A stretch of 64,000 nucleotides of DNA from Symsagittifera roscoffensis (Eukaryota > Xenacoelomorpha > Acoela > Convolutidae). The stretch is from contig NC_087067.1 of NCBI RefSeq assembly GCF_963678635.1, positions 24,559,547 through 24,623,546 on the forward strand. The letters run 5' to 3'. Both the position numbers and the translations under genes were made by a program. This document shows, in pieces, positions 39,601 through 51,600 of this stretch; the stretch's first letter is position 1; every line of letters begins with the position of its first letter. Under the pieces are notes generated by a model. That model was not told the origin of the DNA, made no database searches, and saw nothing but the letters and a program-made list of their open reading frames with translations.

Positions 39601-42600
39601 AACTTTTTGAAATGCACAATTTAAACATGATGTTGCTTTATGCTTTGCAATTTGTTACATGCAAAGTTTGTGTGGATGCCTTCCGTTTGTTATATTCCAA
39701 ATTATCACTTGAAATATTGAGTTTATGTATATTTGGTGCCTCTTTTGCTGAATGGCATTGACAATTTATTAGCCTATGTAGCAGATTTGTTCGTGACTAG
39801 TGTTTGTCGGTTGTTATGATTGCGTTGCTGATGGGATAGAGCGTGAGACTAAAATCTGTTGATTGCAGTTGGTCGCAGGTTCGAAGCCTACACGCAGCCG
39901 AGCTTTTGCTAATTCCAGGCTTGTTTCTACATTTTCTGATTTTACATGATAAAGCTGCTTTTTGTCGTGTTCTCGCAAGTGCAGCTTCGCCTCTGTACCT
40001 TACATTAATTTTCGACATTTTTTTAAATCAAAGTTTTTCGTTTTTTCTATTGCTTTGTCAATGTTGACAGCATTCCAAATCTTTTTTGTTATTTTCTTGC
40101 AGTTTTTATTCTATACTTTTTGTATCGAAATTGATGCTAATCTCTGTGTCAAAATTACTAAGGGCTAAATAAAAAATGGCTAAAGTACTCCTATCCAAAT
40201 ATTCTCATCTATCATAGCAAAAAATTACAATAGTTAGCGGAAAATTACAAATTTTTGCGACCAGCAAACTCATACAATTGCGTTAACTTCGTCATAGTTG
40301 TAGTTTTACCTTTTTTGTTTTTGCAGTATCCATGAGCAGTTTTTGAAGCATCTAGTGGTGTATTATTTATACATTCTATCGGTCAAAGTAGAAATCTGCC
40401 ACTATTTGAACAGCGACAAATAGTACGGGAAAAATACATAACAACTCTTTTTAAGATCGAAAAATTCCGCAAAAGTTTTTAAGATATTTTAGTTAAAATA
40501 CTTCGGCCACTTCTATTTCTACCCACAAATACGGAAATGCTTCTGTTTGCTCTAATATGTATAATGGGTTCTATCTTTCTCGGTTCTAATTTTGAAAAAA
40601 TGGTCTTTCTTCGCCAAACAAATTTCAATTGTGTGATGTTTTTAACTAGCCATTTGTTACAAAGTTTTGCATTTGTAATAATCAAACCTGTTATAATTTT
40701 CTGCAGAAAGCAAATTTTGTAGCAAATGATTAGCTGATTAAATCATAAAATTGAAATTTGTTTGGAGAAGAATTCGCCGACTGTAAGCGTTGAGTTCACA
40801 AAGTCAATTTTTTTGCCCGAAAATTATCTTAAATTAGTTAAACAGGCAATTTTCAAACTTGTTTGCTTCCTAAATTTTCTGAAACTTTGGCTAAAACATG
40901 AGTTTAAGGTTTAAACACATGTTTTAGCTAAAAACAGATTTGAAAGTTGCCAGTTTAACTAATTAAGGATAATTGTCGAGCGCAAAAATGGTGTATTCTA
41001 ATTCTTAGCTTAGAAGTGGCAAATTTTTTGGTCCATAAATCATGCACAACTTGAGGCAAGCTAATTGGTCAAAATTTTGCGTAAAGAGACGCAACTTTTG
41101 GCGCTTTGGCATTTTCGGTTATCGGTCGGCGAAAGGTTGTTTATTTTTTCAAACAAGGAATGCATTTTTATTACTTTTTGAAATTTTTTTTCAAAATTAG
41201 ATTGCTACAAAAAGATCTAACCGAATATCTCCCTTTTTTCAGACTCACTGTATTATTTCTTTTGTAGATATATTATTTTCATTTTGTTATTTTTCAGAAA
41301 AAATCTCTCCGGTATTACTATTATAGAGTGTTACCGCGAAAAAGAAATTATGATAGACAGGTCCCGCATTCATTTTGCATGTTATAGTTTTAAAAACTAT
41401 TTGTGTATAAATTATTAATTTCAAAAACCTCGCGAAATATGTTGCTTCAGAAATTTTTCAGATTAACAGTTGTTACTTAATATACTGTTTATATCAAAAA
41501 ATATGCTCACTTCAGCTTGTTTTACGGTTTAACAACCATAAGTGGACTCACTCATTTGTCACATAAACTCAATTTTGGCATTGTTTTAAATTTTTTACCT
41601 TAAAATAGTGATGGGTGAGGTTTCACGAAGTTCAAAAACATAAAATTTGTTTGAAAATATTCTAATACGATCTTCCTGAATGGCAAAATCAGAATTATTA
41701 ATCGATCTGAGAGCTCTAGGTATCTTAGTGTGTGGTATTCTCAAGGGACCTGGTTTTTTCAATGGACCATTTTTTCATAGTAGTATCATGTCTGCAACTG
41801 AAATGCCCGACAATGTTTTTTTTTTAATTTTGAATTGTAAAACTTCAATCATTCAAACTATAGTTTTTTCGTTTTTCAACCTAAGCAATAATCAAAGAAT
41901 TGTGATAAAATTGCGTTATAAACAAACAATTGTAATACATTTTTCCATCTCTGATTTCACTTTCAGATGACGTCGAGGCCGTTCTGGAAAATGTCGACAT
42001 GCAGAAACAGAAGACAGGTGCATTTCGAGACAAGTGAGTTTGCGTTAACTTGTAATTTAAGAAAACGGTTCACTTATCATTCAGAACAAACTGCAACAAC
42101 ACCAGCATACTTTTATATTTACTTTTAGAAAAAAATTATTGATTTTTTTTTGAGTAACGCTAATTGAGTAGTCTGTTAATTTTTTGTCAAAACTATATAA
42201 AAACTGTGGCTCCTGCAAAGCGCAGAGGAGCTATCATTATGCCTTAGCAAGACCTGTCTAAGGATATTCTATTTGGCTTACTTACCCACGTTCTAGACTG
42301 AGTTGTTTTGTTCAGCTAAGTTATTTTTTTACACCCCCTTTTTAGTTTTTTTTCTCGATTTTTGACTCACCCTTAAGCCATGAGCACCGATGCTGGTGAG
42401 TCTCAAACCAACGACCTTTTGTCTGAGAGGTGTAGACGTTAGCCACTTAATCAACACCCCTGTAACACTAAAAATAATTTCCCTGTTTGCATTCTGTAGC
42501 ATAGTTCAAGGGTTCCCCACTCCAGCCTACCAGTGGTTCACGTCTCCCCACTGCCACGTGCTGAAGGAGTCGAAAGCCTCCTGCTGTCTGGATGTGTTCA

Positions 42601-45600
42601 AACCATGCCAGCACTGTCCCCACACAAACGCACTCGAATACGACTTCAAAGACAAACCAACTATCATTTCCGGTACTCATATTCAACAACTAACAGAGAA
42701 ATCCAGGTGTTTTTAAAAGAGAAATCAAGAGAAAAATCAGGCGTTTTTAAGGTCGTCTAATTTCTGAGTTACTTTTTGAGATGTTCAGGGCATTTAATGG
42801 TACTAATGAAAACTTGATAAGGTGCAAATTTACAGTAGAAGGTTTTTGAATGTAGTTTAAGGTAGTTTTATTATAAAGTGTTTTGCGAGTGAGCATGATT
42901 TGATTTCAGTGGACTACATGACAGCTGCCATCGCCAACTTCATAGTGCCCCTGCGACACCACTTGAGATCCATTGACAAGCTGAGTCCCATCATCATCAT
43001 GTGTGAGTTCAAGCCAGACGTCAATGTCCTGACTGCCATCTCGTGCTACCCCGAAGTCTACTACTGCATCGGAAAACTAGACAAGTCAGTACCCGCACCG
43101 AAGTTTCTCGGATAAAAATAGATTATATTGAAAAAATTTTGCGTAAATGTTGCCATAATCGAATATGTATAACCAATTTAGGCAGTTTATTATAATTGAA
43201 AAAAAAATGGATTATTTTCATGCCCATTATACTGCATTATAATTTCACTAAAATCTATTTTTATCTCCATATAATCTCAATAAAATCTTTTTTTTTCGCC
43301 CTGAAATTGCAATAAAATCTATTGTTTTTGCCATAAAATTGCCTTAAAATTGACTACACTCTAAGACGACACACTAATATATACTACATTGTCATTCTTA
43401 ATGTCAACAGTTTGTCAGCGTATTTTCTTCAGCGGCGATATCATTTCGAGAAGCATCTGCGGTTTTTAACACCAAAAAGTTTCCCCAGTAGACTAGACGC
43501 GAAGATGGGCGTGAGCAGGGATCTCTTCTGTCAATTATGGGATCGAAGTTTCAATTATGTGGGGTGAAATTTAAGTAATTCTAGAGCTTCGGAAGAGCTC
43601 CAAAAACCGAAATGGTTTACCTACCGCTCTTGGTAAAAAAAACCGTCCTTCTCTGATTTAGACCCAAATAGACTTAAAAGTATTTATTGACGTAGAATTG
43701 GACTTGAAAGTAAAGATGTTCAATAATTGTGATATTTTGCAGTGTTGGCTTTGTTCTTTCCCCCTTCCTCCAAAACAAAACAGACTTTTTGCTTGAACCA
43801 TTGATATTACAACGTTGTTCTGTATGAAGATCAAAATTGTTTGGAGTTTGGTAATTACTGTGCATGCCAATGTTCCACAAACAGACACGCAATATTATTC
43901 CAACTTTCATTTAGTAAAAGTCACAGGTGGGGGTGTAATTAAAGAACTACATTTTTCGTTTGCAGCCTGAATGACTTGTTCCGTGCAGGAATAAGTGAGG
44001 CACAGGCGTTCATTGTGTCAGACAGAGAGAGCAGCAAGGCCGCCTCGGAGTCCTACTTGGCCGACAGCACATCCATCGTGGCTGTGCAGACCATACAAAA
44101 GTACACACTTTACTCTACTCTTTTGCCATTGTTTTAAATAATCTTGAAATAAATATGCATGCTACAACATTAAATATGAAAATAGCGACCAATTTTGTTT
44201 CAGTAATAAAATTAATTATTCATTTTCTATTTAAAATTTCATTTTAAAAGAGGACCAAACTGGCGCTATTTTTATCGTACTGAACTTACAAAGCATGCAC
44301 CTCATACTCTATTGCTGCTGGTATAAAACGATAACGAAAAACAATCGATTACAAACAAATTTCATTTTAAATAATTAATGCCACTAAAAACGTTGTCAAA
44401 AACTAGTACCGGTAAAAATTTTCTGAACCCCCAAATGAAAACAAAATAACGAGAATCTAGAGAGCTGGTTTTAGTTTTGACTCAATTTCCGTGAGAAACT
44501 GAAGTCGAATTAAATAATCCTTGCGTCTACTATTTCGTGACTCTTTGCTTACATTTTAGATTGTTTCCGAATCTGATGATCATAACAGAGTTGACATATC
44601 CAACCAACATGAAGTTCCTTGACTTCAACCCTAAGGAAAACGGACCAAATACGCTCACTTACGCCGACAAGGTAAATCAGCCATAAAAAGTATTAAAAAA
44701 ATTGTTTCGATATAGTGTGGGTTGAGTTAATTGCACTAGCAAACTTTAGTGAGCTTTAGTGTGTTATAATACTACAATTCTTTTCTTTTTCTAGCCTAAG
44801 TCGCGGATATTGGTGCCACTTTTTGGACACTTTCACGGCTTTTTGTTAGCATAAGCTTTGACATTCGAATATTAAAAAGTTAACACAGTTGATGTATTTT
44901 GTATTCATTGAATGAACCAAAAAAAGCTATTTGTTTCAAACATCATAACAATCATAAAAACTCGTTTTCAGAAATTTTCTTTTTCAATATATTTCGTAGT
45001 TTTTTGAAAATCATAAGTTATGCATAATTTGGTTTTATGCTTTCCAATTTATAACATGCAAAACTAGTTTGGATGCCTTCAGTCTGTTATACTCCAAACT
45101 AATTGAGTCCACTTGTATTTGGTGCCTTTTTTGCTGCCAGTACCCAGCGGATTTTATAAACAAGATCTGAAATTCTTTATTTCTAACATAATTTGATTCT
45201 CAGATCTGAAAATCGTTGTTTCAGTTCTTGAGAAGAAATTGATACTTTCTGACCTAAAATTTGGATCTGAAATAGATATTGTCAGATCTGAATTAGCTTT
45301 GAAAAACGACGCAAACATATTCAGTAGTCTTCAAATGCAGATTTTCCTGAGTACATGCTAGCAGCTGTCAGAAGCTACAAAAACAGAACAATAGCTAAAA
45401 TTGACCAAATCTAAAATAACCAAGAAAAACAAAATTTCAGATCTAAAATAGATTTGTCATATCTGAAATAACCCAGAAAAACAACATAACACATTTTAGA
45501 TCTGAAATAACCCATACTAAAAATATCCAAGCATTTTCTTAGCATTTTACATCCTATTCCAGATTTCAAGTTTAGATCTGAAACAGATTATTTCAGATCT

Positions 45601-48600
45601 GAACTAGAACATTTACTGGGTACGGGTGCATAGCATTGGCAATTCATTAGCATATGTTGCTGCTTTATTTGTGACAAGTGTTTGCCGGATGTTAAGTGTT
45701 CGTGGCCGAGAGGGCAGGGCGTGAGACTACAATTCTAGCGGGCGCAGATTCAAAGTGCATGCGTAGCAAATTTTTATTAATTCGAGGCCTATTTCTATCT
45801 GTTCTTATTTCAATTTATAAAGCTGCGTTTTTTCGTGTTTTTGCTAGGGTTTGCGAAGCGCAGCTTCACGTCAAGGTAAACAGCTGACAATCCCGAAAGC
45901 CAAACTTAGGTTTGGTTCAATTCAATTTTTGCAATTTTTAGGAAACCTTTGCATCTTAATTGATTTTTATAGTGTTATAATTTAGCTTGCAGCTTAGTTT
46001 AACGATTCAGTGTAACGTTTGTAGCAAGATAATTTGCAATTAATATTCTGCAAAAAGCCAATTTTTGGTACACAATCGTTTTTTTTTACTAAAAAAAAGA
46101 GTATTATCTGACGTCCTTAAAATTGGTTTTTTACAAGCTATAATGGACATTCCTGCTGATTCATAAATACATTGGACCTAATGTGGGTTTTTGGCGCTTA
46201 ATTTGATATTTTTAACTGTTTGGTCACTATTTAACCAAACAAAGAAATAATGACAAATTGCTATTGATGCACAAAACCTCACCAACTGTTCCGCCTTTCG
46301 TAACGAAAGTTACGGAAAATTTGTGCGCGAGGTGGTTTTTTTCTTCAGACAAATTTTGGTTTTGTAACTAGCCATTTTTTAACAGAATTTTTTTTATCAT
46401 TCGAAAGGTATTGTTGTCCTGAGCTTAAATTTTAAAAATTATTTCACTTGTGATCATTTCTCGTAAAGTTATGGGGTTTAAAGATTGGCCTTTTGGCCAG
46501 TTTGGGACAAATAACGCGCGATAGCGCGATATATTTCGCGCTATTAACAACGCGTAAGAGGAGATTTTATGTGTCTCAGAATTTGTTTCAAATTGGTTAA
46601 AAGAAGCTTATTTGCCTTAATTGATTTGTTACAAGGAGCGAAACTTATCACTTTATACTTTATATAGCGTGTGATGGGATGATTTCACAAAGTATCAAAC
46701 ATCTCGTGTATAAAATTTTTCATTTTTTTACTTTCAATTTTTTTATGTTATTACTGCTCCATAGACCTTAAAAGGCAGCCGAAACATTCAAAGCTTTGCC
46801 CTAATACGAGCAGTCTTGCTCGTTTAATACTTAAATAAGTCAAAACACCATCACAATCATTCTAAATGAAAAACAAATTGAAGGTTAAACTCAATGCGAA
46901 TGTATTTGATTGTTTTGCAGTGAAGATGCTGCGGAGTTAAATGGCAAGGTGTTAAAAGGCATGAAATTCAACTGTTTGACGAAAAATTGTTGTACATATA
47001 CTACAGGGCCTGCTGAGTCTATTTGTCGAAGTTGCCGAACTCGCTGCTAAACTAAAACAAAAATTAGATTTCGCGAAAAAATCTGGATACAAATGGTTTT
47101 AGTGGTGCCGCTCATAAAATTAGTTTAGGTAGTGACTTGCAACCAATTCATTCCATCTGAAAAAACGGAAGCACCGTGTTCCGTGTTCGAAGACTAACCA
47201 ACTTCGGACATTTAAAGTACTTTCTATAATCTGTGTCCCATTTACACCTAAACAACGAGATAAATCGAGCTCCAAAATTAATTCAGAGAGGCTTGAGAAA
47301 AATTTTTGATGTCAAAAATGCGTTAAACACGTAAAACGTTCAAGATTACAAATTGATTTCTAGGTTACACAGCGTGTGAAAAGCTACCGACTTCAAAATA
47401 ATCTGAGAATCAAAATAATCTGAGAAAAGATCTTTTTTTGATAAAAAAATTTTTGATATGACTTTTTTAAGTGTTAACTGATTATTTTCAATAAACATAC
47501 AGACTTAGAAAGAAAAACCAATGCTCGACCTTGATACGAACAAGACTGCTCGTATATTAGGGCAAAGCCCTTAATCTTCTGACTGCACCCTAATGGTTAT
47601 CGAGTAGTTTTCTGGGAAAGGAAAATTTTGAAAAACTATAAATTCTGGACAATATCAAAGATCAAGTGTAAAAGTATAAGTCGTGCAAAATTAATACGAT
47701 CGACTAGCTAGCCTCAATTCAATTAGGAACGATTCGGTTTTGCGGGATAATTCGCCACGCATGAATATTTCGCGTTACGCTTTCTTTCATGATTTTGGAT
47801 AAAATTGTCAAAGTGCGCATAAATTAGTCCTGAGCATGGCCAAATTGGCCAAAAGTTTGCAAAAAAAATTTTGAGGTAAAACATATTTTGTTATAAAATT
47901 TGATGTCGATGATTCAATATCAGAACTTTGCAAAAATGATTGGAGGTAAAATATGTAATTTTAAAATTTGATTTCAGGGAGCCAAAATCTTCATTAAAGC
48001 ATGAATTTTTTTTGTTAAAAATTAGTATTTCAATCGCCAGAAATAAAATCACAAACCTAGATATCCCTTTTCTTCGACAGTCGGCAAAATAATTTCAATT
48101 ATGAATTGGGCTAAACGACAAGTAGTTGGTACATCATACTTTTTTGTTTAGAGGCAGGATCATTTAAAAAGAAATGGAATCCAATGATTTGTTCCATTTC
48201 AAACTTTCTTCTGTTTTTCAAGTCCTCGTTTCTTGGGCTGAATTCAATGCTGTGCACCCACGATGCCGCGTTACCGGATAGCCGAAAAAACTAAAAATCG
48301 CAAGTTTTAACTAAAATCGCTAAATCGCAATTCGTCACAAAGTTTGATTGGCCGATAAAATTCCTCAATTTTCGCAGACGAGCAGCCACCAAAAACCTAG
48401 CTCACAACCCAACTGTCAAATTCTAGTAATTGAAGGCTTACTTTTTGGAAAAACAAATCAACTAATATTTACTTTACCTGTTCCGACAAAACTTGCAAAA
48501 ACCGTGTAACGTTTAGTTCAAATTTAACTCGGATTGAATCACCATCATATCCAAATCATTCTTACGAACCAATCAGCAACTAAAAGAAAAGCATTTCAAA

Positions 48601-51600
48601 AAGTTTTTAAAGAAATGAGAAAATATCTTGCGCAACAAGGAAAATGGCTCAAAAAAAAACGATCGCAAAATTCAATCACGACATAATAGTTCCATGCAAC
48701 AGTTTGCGATCATTTCTTTCTCGCGCTCGAAAATAATTTTTACCGCATTTCCGCTCGCCATTTCACTCAGCATTTCCGCAATTCCACCAAAAAAATACAT
48801 GTTGCAGAACGGCTACTTTCGCGGGAAACTATTTTGTGTTACGCTATTTTCAAGACTGCGCCAAAACCCCTGCTTTCAAATTTATAATGTTTTTGGTGGT
48901 TTTGAAAACCGCAAGATTCCGCTAGTGTTTGCTCTTCTTACTGGCAATGCAAGCGACCAGAACGAAATTATGCTTAATATTAGAGAAGAATGAAACAAAT
49001 TAACAAGGTTTCAAAACCAATTGTTTCAGCCGACTACGAAAATAACTGCACGCAAACTGCTTTTTCAAAAAAAAAAATCGGAGTATAAAAGACTATTGTT
49101 TTTGGTGTTTCGGATGTTTCCGCTTTGCTATAATTTACTAATACTGTTTTTATAATATTCAACGCAAGAATCTAATTGACTAAAATGATCAATTGTTTTA
49201 GAGTTTTGCCCGAAGTGAATTTCTCGGCTATCCGGCAACGAACTTTTTTATCGGCTATCCGGGAACGAATTTAATTTTCGGATATCCGTGAACAATTTTT
49301 TTTCTGACTATACGGGTATTCGGCTCCGTGACACGCCAGCAATTCAAACACTGAATTCAAACTGCATGCCCACAGATAAAAATCAAAATCAGTCAGGTGT
49401 TAAGCAAGTTTAACACTTGAATAATCGTTATTTTTCCGATGGGTAAACTGCATATTTAGCAAAATTTACGTTATACTGCAACCTGTGCTCAAAATGAGCT
49501 CGCACAACTAGAAAAATGGTGTTTGTTACAAGGCATTGAAAAACAGAACACAAAGGACTTCACGTTACAGTTTTTTATTCATTATTTCGACTTCAATCGC
49601 AATTTTCATCTTTTGTGGTATATGGCAAAAAAATTTGATTTGTCGAACAATTACAAATTAGTTTTATTTTGATCGACCAGAGTCAAATATACTCGATTTG
49701 GGTCGAGACGTTCGAATCATATCAAGCCTAAATCAAGACTTGCAATATAGTTAATTTTGGTCCAATGCTTCCGTGTCGGATGAAGCATAGTACACTCGAA
49801 TCGAACACGGTTGAACACAATTTTTCTTGGAAAAGAGTCACTCGAAACATCGAGCGCTTGAGTGGAACACATCTTGTATTCAGTTTACTTGGTCAAAACA
49901 TAGCGCAGTTTGGAGTCTTTTTATACTCATTCCGCCCAAAAAAACTGACAGATTATCCGTATCTAAACAAAAGTATGTTCAAACGCTTGTTTCTAAGTCA
50001 TATTTTTAATCAATCAGAATCGAGCATTGTGGTTCTGGTTTTATTGTTTAAATGTAAAAAATTTGAGAGAAATCAGTTAAAAGTACCGGAACAAGGAAAA
50101 AAATTAAAAATTTGGTTGAATCAGTCAAAACAGCTATTTTGGTCGAGCTGGTCAAAACTTACAACGAACAACTCAACCAGGTCTACAGCTATCATCAGTT
50201 CAAAAAATTTTCTTGATTTAGATTGTCTTGATTTAGTTCTTCGGCTGATTTCGGGAGGAAATCTTCTTCCCAATAGGAACGCCGCCCTTTAGTCCTTTGG
50301 ATCTCTGTTACGAACTTTTTGGACAGCCAACGAAATATACTAGCTGTAACTAATATAAATAAATAATTTAGAGACGATTGGAAAAAGTGCCGGTGGACAG
50401 TGACTTGTTCAGAAGTGCTTTTGTGAGTGGCCAGGCTATGAGTCCCTCTATGTTGGACACATTGCTGTACCAGTCATTCGTGAAGCCATACATCATGTCC
50501 ATAGTGTACCTACTCATAGGACTCAAACAACACACCGGTTCAGGACACCTCATTTTTGTGAGTCATTCAAATCAGTGGTAGATCAACATGCCAAAAGGCC
50601 AACAAGCACGAATATTTTCAATCTATCAGCGTTCTACTTAAATTCCAGCACTGACGAATTATCAGATTAACTTTTCAGATGTTCAGATAATGCATTATGA
50701 TTGGCTCACATTATTTTCGAGCATTTGGTTCTTCTGGCATGCGAGAGTCCTCCATAGCTAGTAGAGTAGTACAAAGGATCAATTTGATAACCTATTTTGA
50801 CATATTCCGATAAAAAAATTAGCTAAGCTCGGAAAAGTTATAAGATAAATTCAAAAAAGTTCGAAATAATTTTTTACCATTCATACATTCAACAGCGGAT
50901 TGAAGGGGGGAGCGGAAACCCATCCTCAGGGATTCGAATCCCTCCCGGTCCCCTCTTTGAACTATTTTGAGATATCCGTTTTGGCTGACGGACCCTAAAA
51001 CTTTTCTAAAGGCGCCTTTGGCGCCAATGTTTACTAATTTTGAGAAAAAAAAGCAATTTTTTTAGTCAAAATTTTCCAAAAAGTGCCTAAAAACGCCTTT
51101 TTTAACTTTTTTCAAGACGATGCCTGCGGCGCATAAACTTTGGCCAAAACAGCTCAGAAAATTAATTTAGTCAACCTTACAAAATTTTCGTATTTTTTTT
51201 GAAAATCCGCCCCCTCCCCTCGAGAAAATCCTAGATCCGTCACTGTATACATGGAAACAAAATCATTTTTTTTTCGGTTTCAAAAAAACTTAGAGGTTAA
51301 AGTGGATTGGGTCATAGATTTAAGCTATCTGTAAAGCTACAAATTAAAGCTATCTGAAATTTGAAAATGTTAACTTTCAGTACGTGGTAGATGGAGAAGA
51401 TGTGAAGTGTCTGCAGAACTTCGGTCGCCTGATGGGGGAGAGGCTGACAGAGTATGGACAGCTGCCAATTGGCATGTACAGGAAACAACCTCTAGACAAA
51501 CAGGTAGACAAAAAACCTGTTTCTCATTATAGCCCCCCTATCAGCCTATTAACAACTAGATCATTCCCACACCACAGCGGTTCGGTCTTTTGTATTATGG

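Noticed and set aside
39823..39900. Functional tRNA gene
   Set aside because: A and B boxes are present, but stems pair poorly and the same head plus a shared tail recurs at several places, which indicates a SINE.
49765..50292. 175-codon plus-strand ORF in a KCNT intron
   Set aside because: No motif, no coding-like composition, lies just before a clear KCNT exon in another frame.
50925..50955. tRNA gene suggested by ggattcgaatccctccc
   Set aside because: Only a B-box-like palindrome; no A box at the right distance.
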